Shown here piece by piece: positions 12,285 through 24,980 of a stretch of DNA of 64,000 nucleotides. Source of the DNA: Apiotrichum sp. Y4204 (taxonomy: Eukaryota > Basidiomycota > Tremellomycetes > Trichosporonales > Trichosporonaceae). The notes beneath the pieces were generated by a model, which did no database searches, had not been told where the DNA came from, and was given only the letters and a program-made list of their open reading frames with translations. The stretch lies in NCBI GenBank assembly GCA_025531455.1, contig JAMYHL010000037.1:62001-126000 (forward strand), in the 5' to 3' direction. The translations under genes were made by a program, and so were the position numbers. Each line of letters begins with the position of its first letter. Within the stretch, counting starts at the first letter, position 1.

Positions 12285-12571
12285 GGTGATTTCTACCCCT
12301 CGACCCAGCTTGCAAAGCTTGGTTTGCTGGGGTTATCCTGCGCATAGATCAATACCTGATGGCAGCTGCCACATGACGACTTGTATTACTACACATGACA
12401 TGCATACTACGATAGCAATGATGTGATTCATCGGGTATGCGCGCGCGATGGTAATTTACTGAAGTGTATGTACAACTCACTCCTCACTCTGATTGACCTT
12501 CATCTCCCGTCTTCCCGACTCGTTCTCAATGATGTTGATACCTCAAACCCCTCCATAATGTGATGAGGCAA

Positions 12572-14633
12572 CTAGCGCTGCACAGCGATGTTGACGGAAC
12601 GAGCCCACGCTGCCGTCCAATCGTCCTCGGGCTCGTGTGAAGGCTGCGTGTGGGCCACAACCTGAGTGTGATTGTGCTGAGGACCGGAAGCCATTTGCAG
12701 CGGCCGCATCGCCGGAGGCACATACCGACGCGACGGTTCGCTCGTGGATGCCTGTGACGAAGCTTGCGATTTGCGAAGAGGAGTAGGTGCCCATACCGTA
12801 ACCTTGGTGACCGTGTTCCCGGTCGATGCCGGACCGTGATACGCCGGATCAGGATGGGGTTGATGCTGCTGCCTATGTTGCGGCTCAAGCATCTGGATGG
12901 GTAGGCGGAAGGACGAGTGCTTGGGAGCAGAGGCTTTGGGTGGGATCGTGAGGCGGCCTCGGCGCGGTGCTAGAGTGCTCCATTCGGCCTCGGTCGAAGC
13001 GGAAGGAAGGAGCTGAGCCCAACGGGAACTAGAAGGCCGTGATTGTTGGGACGACAAACGTGAACTGGGTGCGCTCCTATCATGGGGCGCTTCCTTTCGA
13101 ACAGGATAGCTGGCATGAGATGGATTTACCTCCTGTGGGTAGCTGTATTGCCTTTGAGTATAAGCAGCGGAGATTCCACGTGAGGAGTTGGAGGGCTGAT
13201 CGTAGAAGATGTCTGGTGGAGATAAATCATATGGCGGAGTGGCTGCTTCGATAAATGGCGTGCTCGGAATTTGTTGTGTGGAGAGTCGCGTCGCAGGTGA
13301 CAGTAGTGGAAGAGTCGGAGAACGGGGCACAAGACGCTCTTGGCTGAGCCGAGTCTGGTACCCTTCACTGTAAGCAATCCGTATAAACTCAACCAAGCAG
13401 AACTCACTGCCATCTTCTTGCTTTGCTGGATTATAGCCATTCTCAGCCATCTCCTCGAGCTGCGCGATAGTCGCTACCTTTGCTGGCTTGGGTACGTAAA
13501 TGACAGGTGACTCTGAGCTCGGGGGCGGGGTTGGCAGCAACTCCTCTTGATCATTGGTATTCTCCGCCCTCTGAGCAGGCGGTGATGATGGGCAGAATAA
13601 GGGGGGAGCACAGACATCAGCCTTGACGTTCGACGCCGTCTGAAGATCGCCAAGCACGGGAGATGCCGCACTGTAAGCATATGCGGAGAGTGGTTTGAGA
13701 GCACTGCCTGTCGCCTGAGCGGTCAGAACTGAGGCAAAATGATGCTCACCTTAATATCGGTCACTATCTCGGGAGAAGTTGGACAACGATCCTCGTCACT
13801 TGGCCTCCTCTTAACAGCCCCCTTCTTTTTGCCACCACGGATAAGAAGATCGAGGTCAAGTATCTTTTGGACTGGTGGGGGCGTCTTCTCTGGGCGCTTC
13901 GATTTTGCAGTAGCCTGTTTCCGAGGCTTCTTGGTCTTACGCGGTAGAGAGTTTTGTCGTTGGAGAGCAGCGACAATGGGATAGTCCGAGTTCGATGCGG
14001 CACTGGGAGCTCCTCGGTCAGTCGATTATGCCTTTGAAACAACCTACGAAGAGTATGAAACTCGACCTTGTCATCAGTCGGAGAAGCGGCCTTGGCTTTC
14101 TTCTTGGCCCGTGGCTTCTTTGCGGCCTTTGGCTTAGACAGTGTCATCTCGATGTTGGTTTTCCTAGTGGGCTGCGATGTCTTGATCTGGGTGGTCGTTC
14201 CTTTAGCCAATGCCCCCTTACGAATCCATGGGGCGGGCTTGGGAATCGGGTCGCCCTGCGCATTGAGCCATCCAGAATGATTGCGCCAGTCGAGTCTCTC
14301 CTTCTGGTCAGGATTTGCTATTGAAAAAAGTTCATCCTCGGGACGCATGCTGTCCTCGGCGGTGCGAATGCTGCGGCGGACTTCGTTCGGGGTTTCGGTC
14401 GCGCCAGTTGAGCGAGACTGGGCACGGTTGCGGGCGAGAGAAAAGGGCGTCTCCCGGACGACGGCATGGTCTTCCCTCCGACTCAAGTCGAGCTCGGCAA
14501 GGAGGTCGTTGTCGCGGTTGGCGGAGAAAAAGCTGCCCTTCTCCCAAGGATTGTCGTTGCCGTCATCGGATGAGGGTGGTGAGGGTGTGCGGTCTACAAA
14601 ACCCCGAGACCATGGGTCCTTACGCTTTGACAT
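12572..14633 (-). CDS. Hypothetical basic, low-complexity protein (probably nuclear)
   Basis: Not recognised. Exons (minus) 14633-14048, 14012-13750, 13714-12572; 663 aa. The start chosen is MSKRKDPWSRG at 14633; an in-frame ATG 36 codons upstream would add a hydrophobic, signal-like stretch, but that is probably leader sequence. The middle is Lys/Arg-rich (KKPRAKKKAKAA, KKPRKQATAKSK), consistent with nuclear localisation and AT-hook-like DNA contact; the rest is Pro/Ser/Gln-rich. The first intron (35 nt, acceptor GAG) is inferred from frame: the Lys-rich reading continues only after the shift. A GTGAGT...CAG pair inside exon 3 (near 13405) would shift frame and hit a stop, so I left it unspliced. 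Convergent with BUB2 (287 bp), divergent from TAF5. Confidence 0.6.
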
Positions 14634-15556
14634 TGTCAGGAAGGTCAAAGGATCAGAGGAATGGTGAGGTTGAGAATGATCAGAAGAGACGGGGAGAAGA
14701 AGGAGAAGGACAACGAACAATATGGAGCCGGGGGAAGGCAAGAGAGCAAAAGTGCTGGATATATATCACCATTTACCGCCACAGCACACCCATCATAGCT
14801 CACCCACAGGCACAGGACGTATACAGCAGCACAGTCAGAGGATCAGAGGGAAGGCACAGGGGAGGGTACAACGGTCAACCGAAGCTCCAGCGTAACCAGC
14901 GCACTCAGGTCTGTCCGTTGATTAGTGAGAGGGAAGACAACTTGGCGAGGTGGCTCAAATTGCGAATCGCGCAGATCGCGGAGATCAGTTACTGATCGGT
15001 TGACGTGTTTGCACTCTGCTATAAGCCGTCAAGCCATCTGTGCCAAGCAGCGAAGGTCAACACCGGTTTCTCTATTCGATCTCCTCCCATCGAGGGGCCC
15101 TCCATTGTTGATCCTCAAAGGTGCGATGGCGAGGGACGAGGTCTAGACCGATAAAACTTGATACAAGGCAAAAGGCGAAGGGATGCACAGCGCACACAGC
15201 AAGGTAAGTTGGGAAGGCGCAATGATGGGTAAGGAAACGCTGTACGCTGTGTTGAGCTTGTAGATTGTATCGCTCTGGCGATCTGGCAGGATGTATCAAG
15301 GGCAACAGGTCCTGAATCCATCGATCTGCTCTGCATGCTCTGCTCCTCGAGGGTCATTTGTGGTTGTGATTGTCAGGAATGGTCACGTGACACTCTTTAA
15401 CCCAAGCCACACCACCACCACTTCCATGTCCATCACCACCGATTCCATGGACATGTTCGACTTTGCAATCCACCATCCACCCCTTATTGTTTATTGCCAG
15501 GCCTTACATCCACCCCGCCAATACGCCGGCTGGGGTGATTACTTGCGGCGCACGAC
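14634..15556. promoter_or_regulatory. Divergent promoter region, unknown gene / TAF5
   Basis: No gene seen in 923 bp. A TATATAT lies near 14758 on the side of the minus-strand gene, and a palindromic E-box lies on the TAF5 side (listed separately). Confidence 0.5.
15382..15391. promoter_or_regulatory. Palindromic E-box GTCACGTGAC
   Basis: Perfect 10-bp palindrome with the CACGTG core of bHLH (Cbf1/USF-type) sites, 166 bp before the TAF5 ATG. Factor identity is inferred from motif only. Confidence 0.55.
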
Positions 15557-18363
15557 ATGTCCGACAACACTGCGGCCTCCGGGGCCCAATCCGGCGCGAA
15601 ACCAGCTGCATCCACCGCGGCACCGGCGCCCGGTAGTGGGCCCGATGCCGCTGCTAGTGGAGCTGCGCCAGCGGGGTCCAGCACGCCGGCGCGTCCACCA
15701 GAGCCCCCGATCCACGCGCAGGCAGTGATGGAGTACCTGCAGCAACATGGATTCGACAAGGCGCTTCAGTCATTCCAGGCTGAGCTCCAGAGCGGCGGCG
15801 ACGACAAGGATGCGGAAGGCGAGGAGGAAGGCGCGTCGGGAGCAGGTGCTCTGCGACGGGGCTACGCAGCTGGCAAGGAGGCGATCATCCGCGCACCACA
15901 TCCCATCCCACTTGACAACATGGTCAAGAGGAATATTCCTCAGGCGACCACGGTGTCTGTCTCGACCATGAGCGACAAGCTCACACCGGACTTTATCGCC
16001 CAGGCAAAGTACATCATCGAGCAGCTCCAGACGCGTCTCGAGCAGGCCAATGCAGATGAGGAGGCAGGGAGGCCTCCGGGAACTAGCCAGACAGCCTTCA
16101 TGGACCCTTCGGATCGCGTAGAAGGATACAAGCGCTACCGACGATGGGTCAGCGACGGACTGGACACCTGGAAGGTAAGTGATCTGCTCGGCTCTGTGAA
16201 GAACACAGCTAACAATCACAGTTTGAGCTCTTCAATGTCTCGTTCCCGATCTTCGCGCACACATACCTGGACCTGATAGACTTTGGCTTTACAGACACAG
16301 CCAAGCAGTTCTTTAACGACAACTCGGAGCACCACAAGCTGTACCATTCGTCGGAGCTCGCCTATCTTTCCGCAATCTGTGCGCCGCATCAGATCCTTCT
16401 CGACCCATACGCGCACCGCCTAAGGTAAGCTATTCAAGGTCCTGTCAGCTTATCGTTCCAGGAAGGAGAGGTATCAGTTGCCCATGTCACGCAACTCAAA
16501 CGCGCTCCTCGTCCAATGGTTGAGCGGTGCGGGACTGGATGAAGAATGGGAGGCCGGCCTCGACAGCGCACCTGGAAGAGCAAAGGAGGCTGTGAGAGCT
16601 ATTGTCAACTCGCGGTTGGATATCAAGGGTGAGTCGTCGACCAAAGTGGCTTCTGACATTCAGTATCCGACTCCGCGATGCCTCTCGACAAGATTGCAAT
16701 TGCGGCTTCGAGTGGCCTGCTTGCCAGTCTCCTTCCTCCATCTACTTCTCCGGAAAAGCTGAATTCATCTGGGACGCTAAAGCTCGGCCCGCCGGTCATG
16801 CTCGAGAAGCTGCGGGAAGAAGTGATCCGTGTGCTTCGGGAGGAGGACGAGGCACTAAATGGCGAGGAAGGGGAGGTCGGATCCGTCGCCAACGGTCATC
16901 TTAATGGCGTGGATGCGAATGGTGATGTTGAGATGGGAGACGTGGCGCGCGAAACACGGACAGAGTCACCTTCCAAGAGGATGGTCAAGATTGAGGTCGA
17001 TGAGTCACACGACCCAGATCTTATCCGCCCTGATGGCTCGGAAACGTTACCACCACAGCCAACCTTCTACAAGGTCACAGATGTGAAGCGGGAAGTGGAA
17101 GCGGTGCGCGATAAGCGCAAGATGATCCGCCTAGGGCCTCGACCAGATGAAAAGACCGGGACCTCGACCGTTGTTCTGCCCAGCATTGTCGCATTCACGA
17201 TGAACGACGCAGGAGAATCGTGAGCTAGCCACATTCGTCTGCTCTAGCTAACGCGACAGGATCACATCTGTTGAGTTTTCTCCTGATGCGTCTCTTATTG
17301 CCGCTGGCTCCTCAGAGAGCACCATCAGGTTATGGAGCCTCAGGGATGAGAAGCTCAAAGCGAAGTCATTTGGTGAGCAACACGTCTGGCATGCACTGAC
17401 TCGATAGACATGGCAACTGGCACCATGGTGGAGGACGAGGGTCTTGCCATGCGCAAGCTTGTCGGTCACTCGGGCCCGGTATATTCCCTCTCCTTTGACC
17501 CGATCTCGGGTTCGGGAGGTCCGCCTCGGTCCCTTCTTTCGTCGTCTCAAGACGGCACGGTGCGCTTGTGGTCGATGGACACGTACTCCAATCTGGTGGT
17601 ATACCGTGGACATGCGCGCGACGCCGTTTGGGATGTGGAGTGGGGACCGATGGGTGTGTACTTCGCGTCGGCCAGCCGAGATCGCACAGCTCGGCTTTGG
17701 AGCTCGGATCGTGTCACACCACTGCGGATGTACACAGGTCACCTGTCGGACGTGAACGTGAGTACTCGTAAATGGCGTGCATAGAGGCTAACTGTTCAGT
17801 GCGTGAGGTTCCATCCCAACAGTTTGTACCTCGCAACCGGTTCGAGTGACAACTCGTGTCGACTCTGGGACGTGCAGCGGGGTGCGTGCCTTCGACTCTT
17901 CCTGGGACACACAGATGCCGTGACGTGCATGGCCATCTCGCCGGATGGAAAGACCCTCGCATCGTCGGGTCTCGATAGCAGTATCTTCCTATGGGACCTC
18001 GGCTCGGCGCGACCGATCAAGCGGATGACAGGCCATACGGGCCCAGTGCAGTCTCTGACGTTCTCTGCCGAGTCCTCAGTGCTTGTGTCTGGTGGCCTCG
18101 ACGCGACAGTGCGGTGCTGGGACGTCAAGTCGGCAGGTGGCGCGCGCACTGATCGCGGCATGAGCTTTAACGCCAGTCGCGGGTCGGGCGGAAGTCTTCC
18201 GATGGGGCCGCAGGCGGCGTGGGCTGAGGCCGACCAGACATGTGACCTCCTGGCCACGTTCCATACCAAGCGTACACCCATCATCAAAACGCACTACACC
18301 CCGCGCAATCTCTGCATGGTCGCCGGATCGTATGTGCCGCCGACTAACAAGCCAGTGGCCTAG
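15557..18363 (+). CDS. TAF5: TFIID subunit 5 (TAF5), WD40-repeat
   Basis: Scaffold subunit of TFIID, and usually of SAGA in fungi. Exons 15557-16174, 16222-16424, 16462-16628, 16664-17219, 17260-17372, 17408-17757, 17800-18363; 856 aa. After an Ala/Pro-rich start comes a LisH motif (VMEYLQQHGFDKALQSFQ, residues about 57-75). The conserved N-terminal domain 2 starts at RYRRWVSDGL and runs through FELFNVSFPIFAHTYLDLID to YHSSELAYLSAIC. A charged linker precedes six or seven WD40 repeats, for example GSSESTIRLW, SQDGTVRLWSMD, GSSDNSCRLWDVQ and GGLDATVRCWDVK. The protein ends about 75 residues after the last repeat. Introns are 35-47 nt. It is convergent with RTT109 (226 bp), so two chromatin/transcription genes share a terminator region. 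Confidence 0.93.
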
Positions 18364-18589
18364 TGTGCGAGAGAGAGGTGGACGTGAGTCGATTTGTGTT
18401 CCGAGTCGGAGGAGGGCGAGTTGGGCCGGGCGACGAGGACTAGTCGTAGATGTATCAGCATGGACATGCATAGTGTAGGAGTGTGTGCGCTGCAGGATAC
18501 AACGCCTGCCTTCACAGGTCGTGATGAAATATAAGCTACATTCGAAACAATAATATCTAGACTGGCTGTCATCGATCGGGGCTTCCTCT

Positions 18590-20092
18590 CTACTTCTTCC
18601 TCTTGCGCACCTGCAGCACAGTGACGACCTCCTCGCGACGCTTCCGCCCCGCACCAGCATCACCAGCCTTGGCAGCCACCTCGGCCGTGCATGTCTCCCA
18701 GCCCGCCTCGCCCACCTCGTCCACCACAAGTCGGCGTGCCGAGTCGAGCCAGTTCCGGGTCCCATCGGCCGCGAGGGCACGGGTCCCGAAATCGGTGTTG
18801 AGCAGCGACTTGAGGAGGCGCTCGACCAACGAAGGCGATAAGGCGGTGACGGACGAAATGGGGGCTGGCGCGCTCGTGGCTTTGGACTCGGTCTCGGCTT
18901 CCGCCTCGGGTTCCCCTGCCTCGGAATCAACAGGAACAGCGGCCGCGCTGTCTCCACCCTGCTCCTTCTTCACCGGCGTGACCGAGATGGCGAAGAAACC
19001 CGTCACGTCGCCCGAGGAGCACTCCTGCCGGAATCCGATGCGCTCCCAGAATTCCGCTGCGGGAACCTTGGCAAGCGCGGCGTGCGTGCGCCGGCGGTCC
19101 TCTTCGTCCTCGATGGCCTCGCGTTTGCGCTTTTTGGGGGATGTGGGAACGGGGGGTGCTGAGTCCTGCTCCGCGTTGGTACCCGGCGCGTGCGAGTTGT
19201 GTGAGTTGTGGGTGTATGGCCTGGCCTCGAGGGCCTCGCTCGCCAGCTCGTCGAGGAAGCGCGTTTTCGGGTCGTCAGGAAGAGAGGGGATGAGAACTGC
19301 GAGCGAGCTGCCGGTAGGAAGGAGCTCGGCAACGAACGGGGGCGCGTACTGCCATTGAACGGGCGGAGCTGCGACAGGCGGGCGGAGCATACCCTTGGCT
19401 TCGGCGGCAGAGTACGATGGCAGAAGGTATCGCAGCTCGAGATCGGCAGTTCCCACCTGGGTGTCGACGAGGCGCTGCGCTGCGCCCTCATACACGCTTT
19501 TCCACCACTGGCACAGTCCCAGACCACCGAGTACGCGCTTCCCACCACCCTCGATGCTGTTGGGAAAGAGGTACTGGCCTTGCGACCGTGCGAACAACGT
19601 TGCCACGACTCGCGGGGTAGGACGCGTTTCCGGGGCGAGGAAATGCACGAGTACCCCAATGGCAAGCTCGCGCGTCAAGCCTGGTGCACTCGATGCGTAC
19701 CCCGAAGAATCCACCTTGGAGATGTAAACGATCGAGGTGGGAGTTCCGTTCTTGTTGCTCGGAAGGGTGTAGACGCTGACGGAAATTGCGGCCGCGAGGA
19801 CTGAGCCCGCGGGCGATGTCGTCTCAGATGGCTGTCCGTTCTCAGTGAATGGTTCCTCGACTGGCAATCCGCAGTCGACGACCACGAGATACTCCGTTTC
19901 CCAACATCGCACAGACGAGGATGGCGACGCGTACGGAAACAGAGCGGTGGTGCGTTTTGGCGTCGATGAGGCCACCGTCAGGCCGAGACGCGTCGCGTTC
20001 GGTAATTTCGCGAGGCCCGCGAGCACCGTGTCGCGCAGACTGGCTGTCAGCGGTGTTGCGCGGGGATGAACTTACGTTGGCTTGGCAGACAT
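18590..20092 (-). CDS. RTT109: Histone H3K56 acetyltransferase Rtt109
   Basis: Fungal acetyltransferase of newly made H3 (Lys56, also Lys9/27) acting with histone chaperones Asf1 or Vps75 in replication-coupled nucleosome assembly. Exons (minus) 20092-20076 and 20039-18590, one 36-nt intron; 488 aa. The tiny first exon supplies MSAKPT before LRDTVLAGLAKLPNATRLGL. Family features: YISKVDSSGY, LAIGVLVHFL, LFARSQGQYLFPNS, GGLGLCQWWKSV and the acidic active-site block LPDDPKTRFLDEL. A basic PKKRKR, a probable nuclear signal, lies in the variable insert, and the tail is basic (RKRKK). Two conserved aspartates (DD) are present, so the enzyme looks intact. Confidence 0.92.
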
Positions 20093-21212
20093 GCCTGTCT
20101 TTCACTGTGACTTTGTGCTGAACTTTGGTGCAACGTCGAGTCGGCGTGGTGCCGAATGCAAGGTCGCGGTTGAGAGAGGGAGAAATTAGTCTTGGTGGTC
20201 AGTGACGGAACTGGATCACTGGACACGCGAGATCGCGTGAGACCTAGTACCTAGTGGCCTAGTGTTGTGGACCCGCGTGCACCAAGCCAGATTTAGCTGC
20301 ATAGGAAATACTACAACCGGGAGTAGCGTTCGTAATACACCATTGAGCACCACCATGACATTGCGGAATTGCGGTAATAAGGTTGTTTATGATATTTCTA
20401 ATTTTATCATTTTGTATTATCAACGACATTTGAGGGGCCCCACCTGGCTGTGATGTTTGCGCGCAATCTTGCTGTCTCATTCTGGTAGTGCCTCCCGCCC
20501 CTGCCGCAGTCGGCACAGCCAAAAGGGCGCTAGCGGTGAGTTGCTGTTTGGAATGTTTGTGCGCCCACTGGCCACACACTGGGATGGGATAACAGAGCCG
20601 GTGTCTTACAGGATGGGTAACTACAAGGTGTTATCTCTGTCAGGTTGCATCTCTCCCCTCCTTGGACATCTTTCGATCTCTCATCCCCTCCTCTCACACA
20701 ATCATCGTCAACACCACAGTCCCATCACCACCACCACCAATCCCATCGGTCTTGTCGTCTTCATCTTGGCAGCCTTATCGTGACAGTCACGCCCGTCATT
20801 GCCACCCTTGTCACCACACGGAGCCTCGTCGAGGTTAATCACACGCGTACCATATCTGGTATCGCGGCGCACGGTATCGGCCGGTCCATGGCCCATTCCA
20901 GTCCATCTCGAGTATTAATCGATCGTTGCTATTGCGTTGAGGCGTCAACGTCCACGTTGCTTGGACACCCACCTGGAGGGTTCACTTTCCCTGCGACTGC
21001 CCACTGTGCACTAGTGGCGTCATAGAGCACTTGCTAAACGTGGTGTGTTGCTCGAGTTGTGTTGAAGTCCGGTCGTAATCGAGACCTCGTGTCGGACTTG
21101 TGTAGTAACTTTTCTGTGTCCCGCCTTCCTTCCCCCTCTACGGCATCTACTTAAGCCTTGCTCTTCCTTTCTCCCATCCTCTCTCTTCGTCTTTCGACTC
21201 CCCCTCGTCACC
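20093..21212. promoter_or_regulatory. Divergent promoter region RTT109 / SulP transporter
   Basis: No gene seen in 1120 bp. It contains an AT-rich patch (about 20360-20435) unlike the surrounding GC-rich DNA, a short CCTAGT repeat, and a CT-rich leader before 21213. Confidence 0.5.
20243..20264. repeat. Three CCTAGT units
   Basis: CCTAGT occurs three times within 22 bp (near 20243, 20250 and 20258) in the RTT109 upstream region. Confidence 0.6.
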
Positions 21213-24200
21213 ATGTCAACCTCACCACCTCTCGACTCCGTGACTCCGTTGGATAGCAGCGGGGACAGTGGCGCTGTCTCCCCAACTAGCTCCAACTTCG
21301 ATTTGGGACCTCCGGTGGTACGCGCGCTCGGCATGGGCAGCAACGCTGCATCTGCCGCGGGCGGGCTTGCCTCGCCTCCGAGCGAACGCACGCAGCTCCT
21401 AGGTCCTGGGAAGCAGGGACCTCGATACTGGTCCGACGCCGAGGATAGCCATGGGAGCGGCACGAACCTCGCTAGAAGCTACGGGGGATACTCGTCTCCA
21501 GGCCGCACATCGTCCGGTCGTCAGAAGCTTCTCTCGCAGCCGTACCGTACCCGCGAAGGTTGGTGTGAACCGAAGTCGCCGCACCGCGCCCAGCTGACAC
21601 AGCCTTAGCATCCGGAACTGTCCGAAAGCCTACTGTCGTGCGCAAGATCCGCCAGCGCTCCAAGTATTACATTCCTGTGAGTGGAGCGAACTGCACATCT
21701 GTCCAACGTGCTCGACGTTGTTAACAGCTCTAGGTCACCGACTGGCTCCCTCAGTACAGCTGGACTCTGTGAGTACTTGCGCGAGACTTCCTGTCTTCCT
21801 GCTCCACTCGGCGCAAGTTTCCAGTTGCTCGCTCCCACGGCGCTCAACCCCAGAAACTGACCCCTACAGATTTTCTGGCGATCTTGTCGCAGGCGTTTCT
21901 GTAAGTGACATGCGCAGCCTGGGCGTTGTCTGTTGCTGACCGTTACCCCAGGTTGCATGCCTTTTGATTCCCCAGGTACGTTTGTTTAAGAAGGACGCCA
22001 CGCAGGGCTGTTGATAAGGGCGATATAAGGGCTGGGATCACGCTGGGGCGAGGCAGCAACCCCGTCCATTGACAAGGCCTTGCGACTGTTACAAGATGTC
22101 TGGCTAATCGTTACAGGCTATGTCCTACGCGGATGGTCTCGCGGGACTCACACCTGTCGCTGGTCTGTGGGCGACTGCCTTTGGTGCTGCGGTGTACGGT
22201 GCCCTTGGCACTTGTCGGTAAGTTACTTCACGTTGGGTCCTTAATGTGCGACGTTTTGTGCCCAATGCCATCCCTGGTGTTGCCAACCAGTCTTATCCAC
22301 AGACAACGTGCATCGGACCCAACTTAACCCTGACGTCTAACCAATCCAATCCAGTCCAATGCTCACATCACCAGCCAGCTCTCTATGGGTCCAGAAGCCT
22401 CCCTTTCCCTTCTGCTTGGACACACTATTCAGGAAATCGTCTACTCCGACCCTCATGGGGCCCCCGAGGATGCCAAGGCTGAAGCCGCTGCGGTGGCAGT
22501 CATGATCACGCTCCAGTCAGCCGTCATCACAAGTATTCTGGGTCTTTTGCGTCTTGGATTCCTCGATGTTGTTCTATCACGTGCTCTGCTTCGCGGTTTC
22601 ATTACCGCTATCGGTGTGGTGAGGATCTTAACGACAAACATTCTGTGAAGCCATGTTGACATTCAGATCATCTCTATTGAACAGGCGATTCCACTTCTAG
22701 GACTGGCACCTCTCCTGCGTGCCACCCACCCGGCCCCCAGCAACCCTGTCGTCAAACTATTCTGGGTTCTCAAGAACTTGCACAACGCTCATCCACCGAC
22801 CACAATCTTGTCCGCATGTTGTCTTGGTTTCCTCATTTTCTGCAAGGTGGGGAAGAAGGCAGCTGTGAAGCGACCCGGTGGTGCTTGGCTTCGCTTTGTG
22901 CCCGAAATCCTGTTCCTTACTGTCACTGTGACTGGTGGGTTTCTTACAAGCGTGCCGAAAGCTGACGACAGTGCTTTCGGGTGTTTTCCGCTGGGACCTT
23001 AAAGGTATCGAAATCCTTGAGAAGATCAAGGGCGGCTCGTCCTTCCCAGTTGGTCTTCCTATTACTCCGCGCACCCTCAAATACTTCAATGAGACTGTGA
23101 GTTGACAGACACGGCGCACAGTATTGAGATGAATCTAACGCGGCCAGTTCCCCACCGCATTCGTCATGGCAGTGGTCGGTGTGGTCGACTCCATGGTCGC
23201 CGCGAGAGAGAACGCCACCAAGTATGGCTATGCTGTCAGTCCCAATCGCGAGCTCGTTGCCCTCGGTGCAAGCAACCTTGCCGCGTCTCTCGTTACCGCA
23301 ACCGGAACGCTTCCCATTTTTGGCTCTCTGACGCGTGAGTGACCTAGGATGATGTGTTGTTAATCTCAGGTTCCCGTCTCAATGGTCAAACTGGCGCACG
23401 TACACAGATGGCGGGCTTGATTACCGCTTTCCTCCTCATTATCGCCGCTCTTTTCATTCTGCCATACCTTTACTTCCTTCCAAAGGTGATTAGTATATGT
23501 TTGAGCGTTGCTAATGGCAGGCTGTTCTTGCATCGATCATCGCTATTGTCGTCTATGGACGTGAGTCAATTTTTATCCGGGTCTCGGTTTTATTCCTGAC
23601 ATGCAGTTCTCGACGAAGCGCCTCATGACATCATCTACTTCTGGAAAATGCGCGCATGGCCCGACTTCCTCCAAATGACTGGAACCTTCCTGCTTACACT
23701 TCTCTTCTCCATTGAGGTGAGGGATCCATCATTGAGCCTTGCTGACAACTTCCAGACTGGCCTCCTTGCCTCAGTTGGATTTTCTCTGATCCTTGTTATT
23801 CAGCGGTCTACCCAGCCCCGTATCAAGATCATTGGTCGTCGTCCAGACTCGGACGAGTGGGTTGCGATTGATGACAATGAAGAAGACGAGGTTCATGAAG
23901 AGATCCCCGGAGTTGTTAGTAACTTACCTGTTGGATTGTTTACTGACTTCCAGCTTGTCGTCCGTATTCGGGAATCCCTCTCATTCGCCAACACAGGCCA
24001 GCTGAAGGAACGTTTACGCCGCCTGGAGCTCTATGGTCCTAAGAAGAGCCACCCCTCGGACTCGCCGCGTCGCAAGGACGCCAAGGCTGTTATTCTCCAT
24101 ATGGGTGACGTGAGTTACTTCCTCATCTGACTGATCTAACAAAATAGGTGGACGAGATTGATGCCTCTGCGCTCCAAATCATTTCCGAACTGGTTCAGCA

Positions 24201-24408
24201 GTATCACGAACGTGGCGCCGGTATATACTTTGCCCACCTCAAGCCTTCTCACCTCGCCAAGTTTGAACTGGTGGGCATCCCCGAACTACTTGGCCCGAAC
24301 CACTTCCACCCCGACCTCCGCTCGGCGATGCTCGAGGTCGAGTCCCTGGGCTTTGGTAACCGCATGGCCGCCTCGCGGTTTGGCAGCCGATTCGCCGGCG
24401 ATGTCTAA
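21213..24408 (+). CDS. SulP-family anion (sulfate-type) transporter with STAS domain
   Basis: Membrane anion transporter of the SLC26/SulP family. Sixteen exons: 21213-21558, 21609-21676, 21734-21768, 21870-21900, 21952-21975, 22117-22217, 22375-22618, 22667-22934, 22972-23096, 23148-23334, 23370-23485, 23521-23560, 23607-23716, 23756-23914, 23954-24109, 24148-24408; 756 aa. A Ser-rich cytosolic N-terminus with ERTQLL, a dileucine-type endolysosomal signal, precedes the SulP signature (GVSVACLLIPQAMSYADGLA, GLWATAFGAAVYGALGTCRQ). Hydrophobic segments continue to VGFSLILVIQR. The STAS domain starts near LVVRIRESLSFAN, with the loop MGDVDEIDASALQIISEL. MGPEAS replaces the GTDA-like motif of plasma-membrane sulfate permeases, so this may be a vacuolar-type member; substrate is unproven. 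Exons 3-5 are only 35, 31 and 24 nt and split the first transmembrane region. Confidence 0.88.
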
Positions 24409-24980
24409 GGGGTGCAGCGACATGAGACACCTGTAGTCGTTTACACATGATTCATCATTGTCATAAAACCTAACGATGTCGACCCGGGCAATTACCCTCG
24501 TTCTACTCCATCCAATTCAATCACGTCCCGATTCCGAAAATCCCTGTCTTTGTTCAATGCCCGATTTAATGTCAAAACTGTGAAGATCATAAAACGCCGA
24601 GGTGCCAAGCATGTGCATCCATCCCGTAACGTATTGAGTAAACGCGCCCACACGTCCACTAGAGGACGTTTCTAGATACGAGAACGTAACGAAACGATAG
24701 AAGGCCTGGCGCCATGCAGCATTGTCATTGTACGGGCATTGGAAAGAGCGTGTGGGTTTCGAGACTGGAGTGCCTTTGAGCCGAACAGATCTTGGGGTTG
24801 AGCCTGCTTGGCGAATACCGCACTGTGTTTCGTGCCACACTTGCTCAGCTACATAAAATCACTGATCAGTCGGTGGAGGGTTCGTGAAATCGCGTTACAG
24901 GAAGAGAACAGTTTGATCGTGAATCGTTAACTCGGCCGCCAAAGCGATGGGGGCGTGGAGAAATGATGGAGGCGAAACTA
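24409..24980. other. Convergent intergenic region, no gene seen
   Basis: 572 bp between two stop codons, expected to hold both 3' untranslated regions. Only short unlikely reading frames are present. Confidence 0.5.

Noticed and set aside
13401..13441. Possible 40-nt intron inside the last exon of the unknown protein
   Set aside because: Splicing would shift to a frame that stops after about 100 codons, while the unspliced frame stays open with matching composition.
14634..14741. N-terminal extension of the unknown protein with a hydrophobic signal-like stretch
   Set aside because: A nuclear-type basic protein is unlikely to be secreted, and the downstream ATG gives a sensible start; the stretch is probably leader.
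20100..20135. Alternative unspliced start for RTT109
   Set aside because: The 36-nt intron with GTAAGT and CAG and the resulting MSAKPTLRDTVL fit the family; the unspliced frame does not join the main frame.
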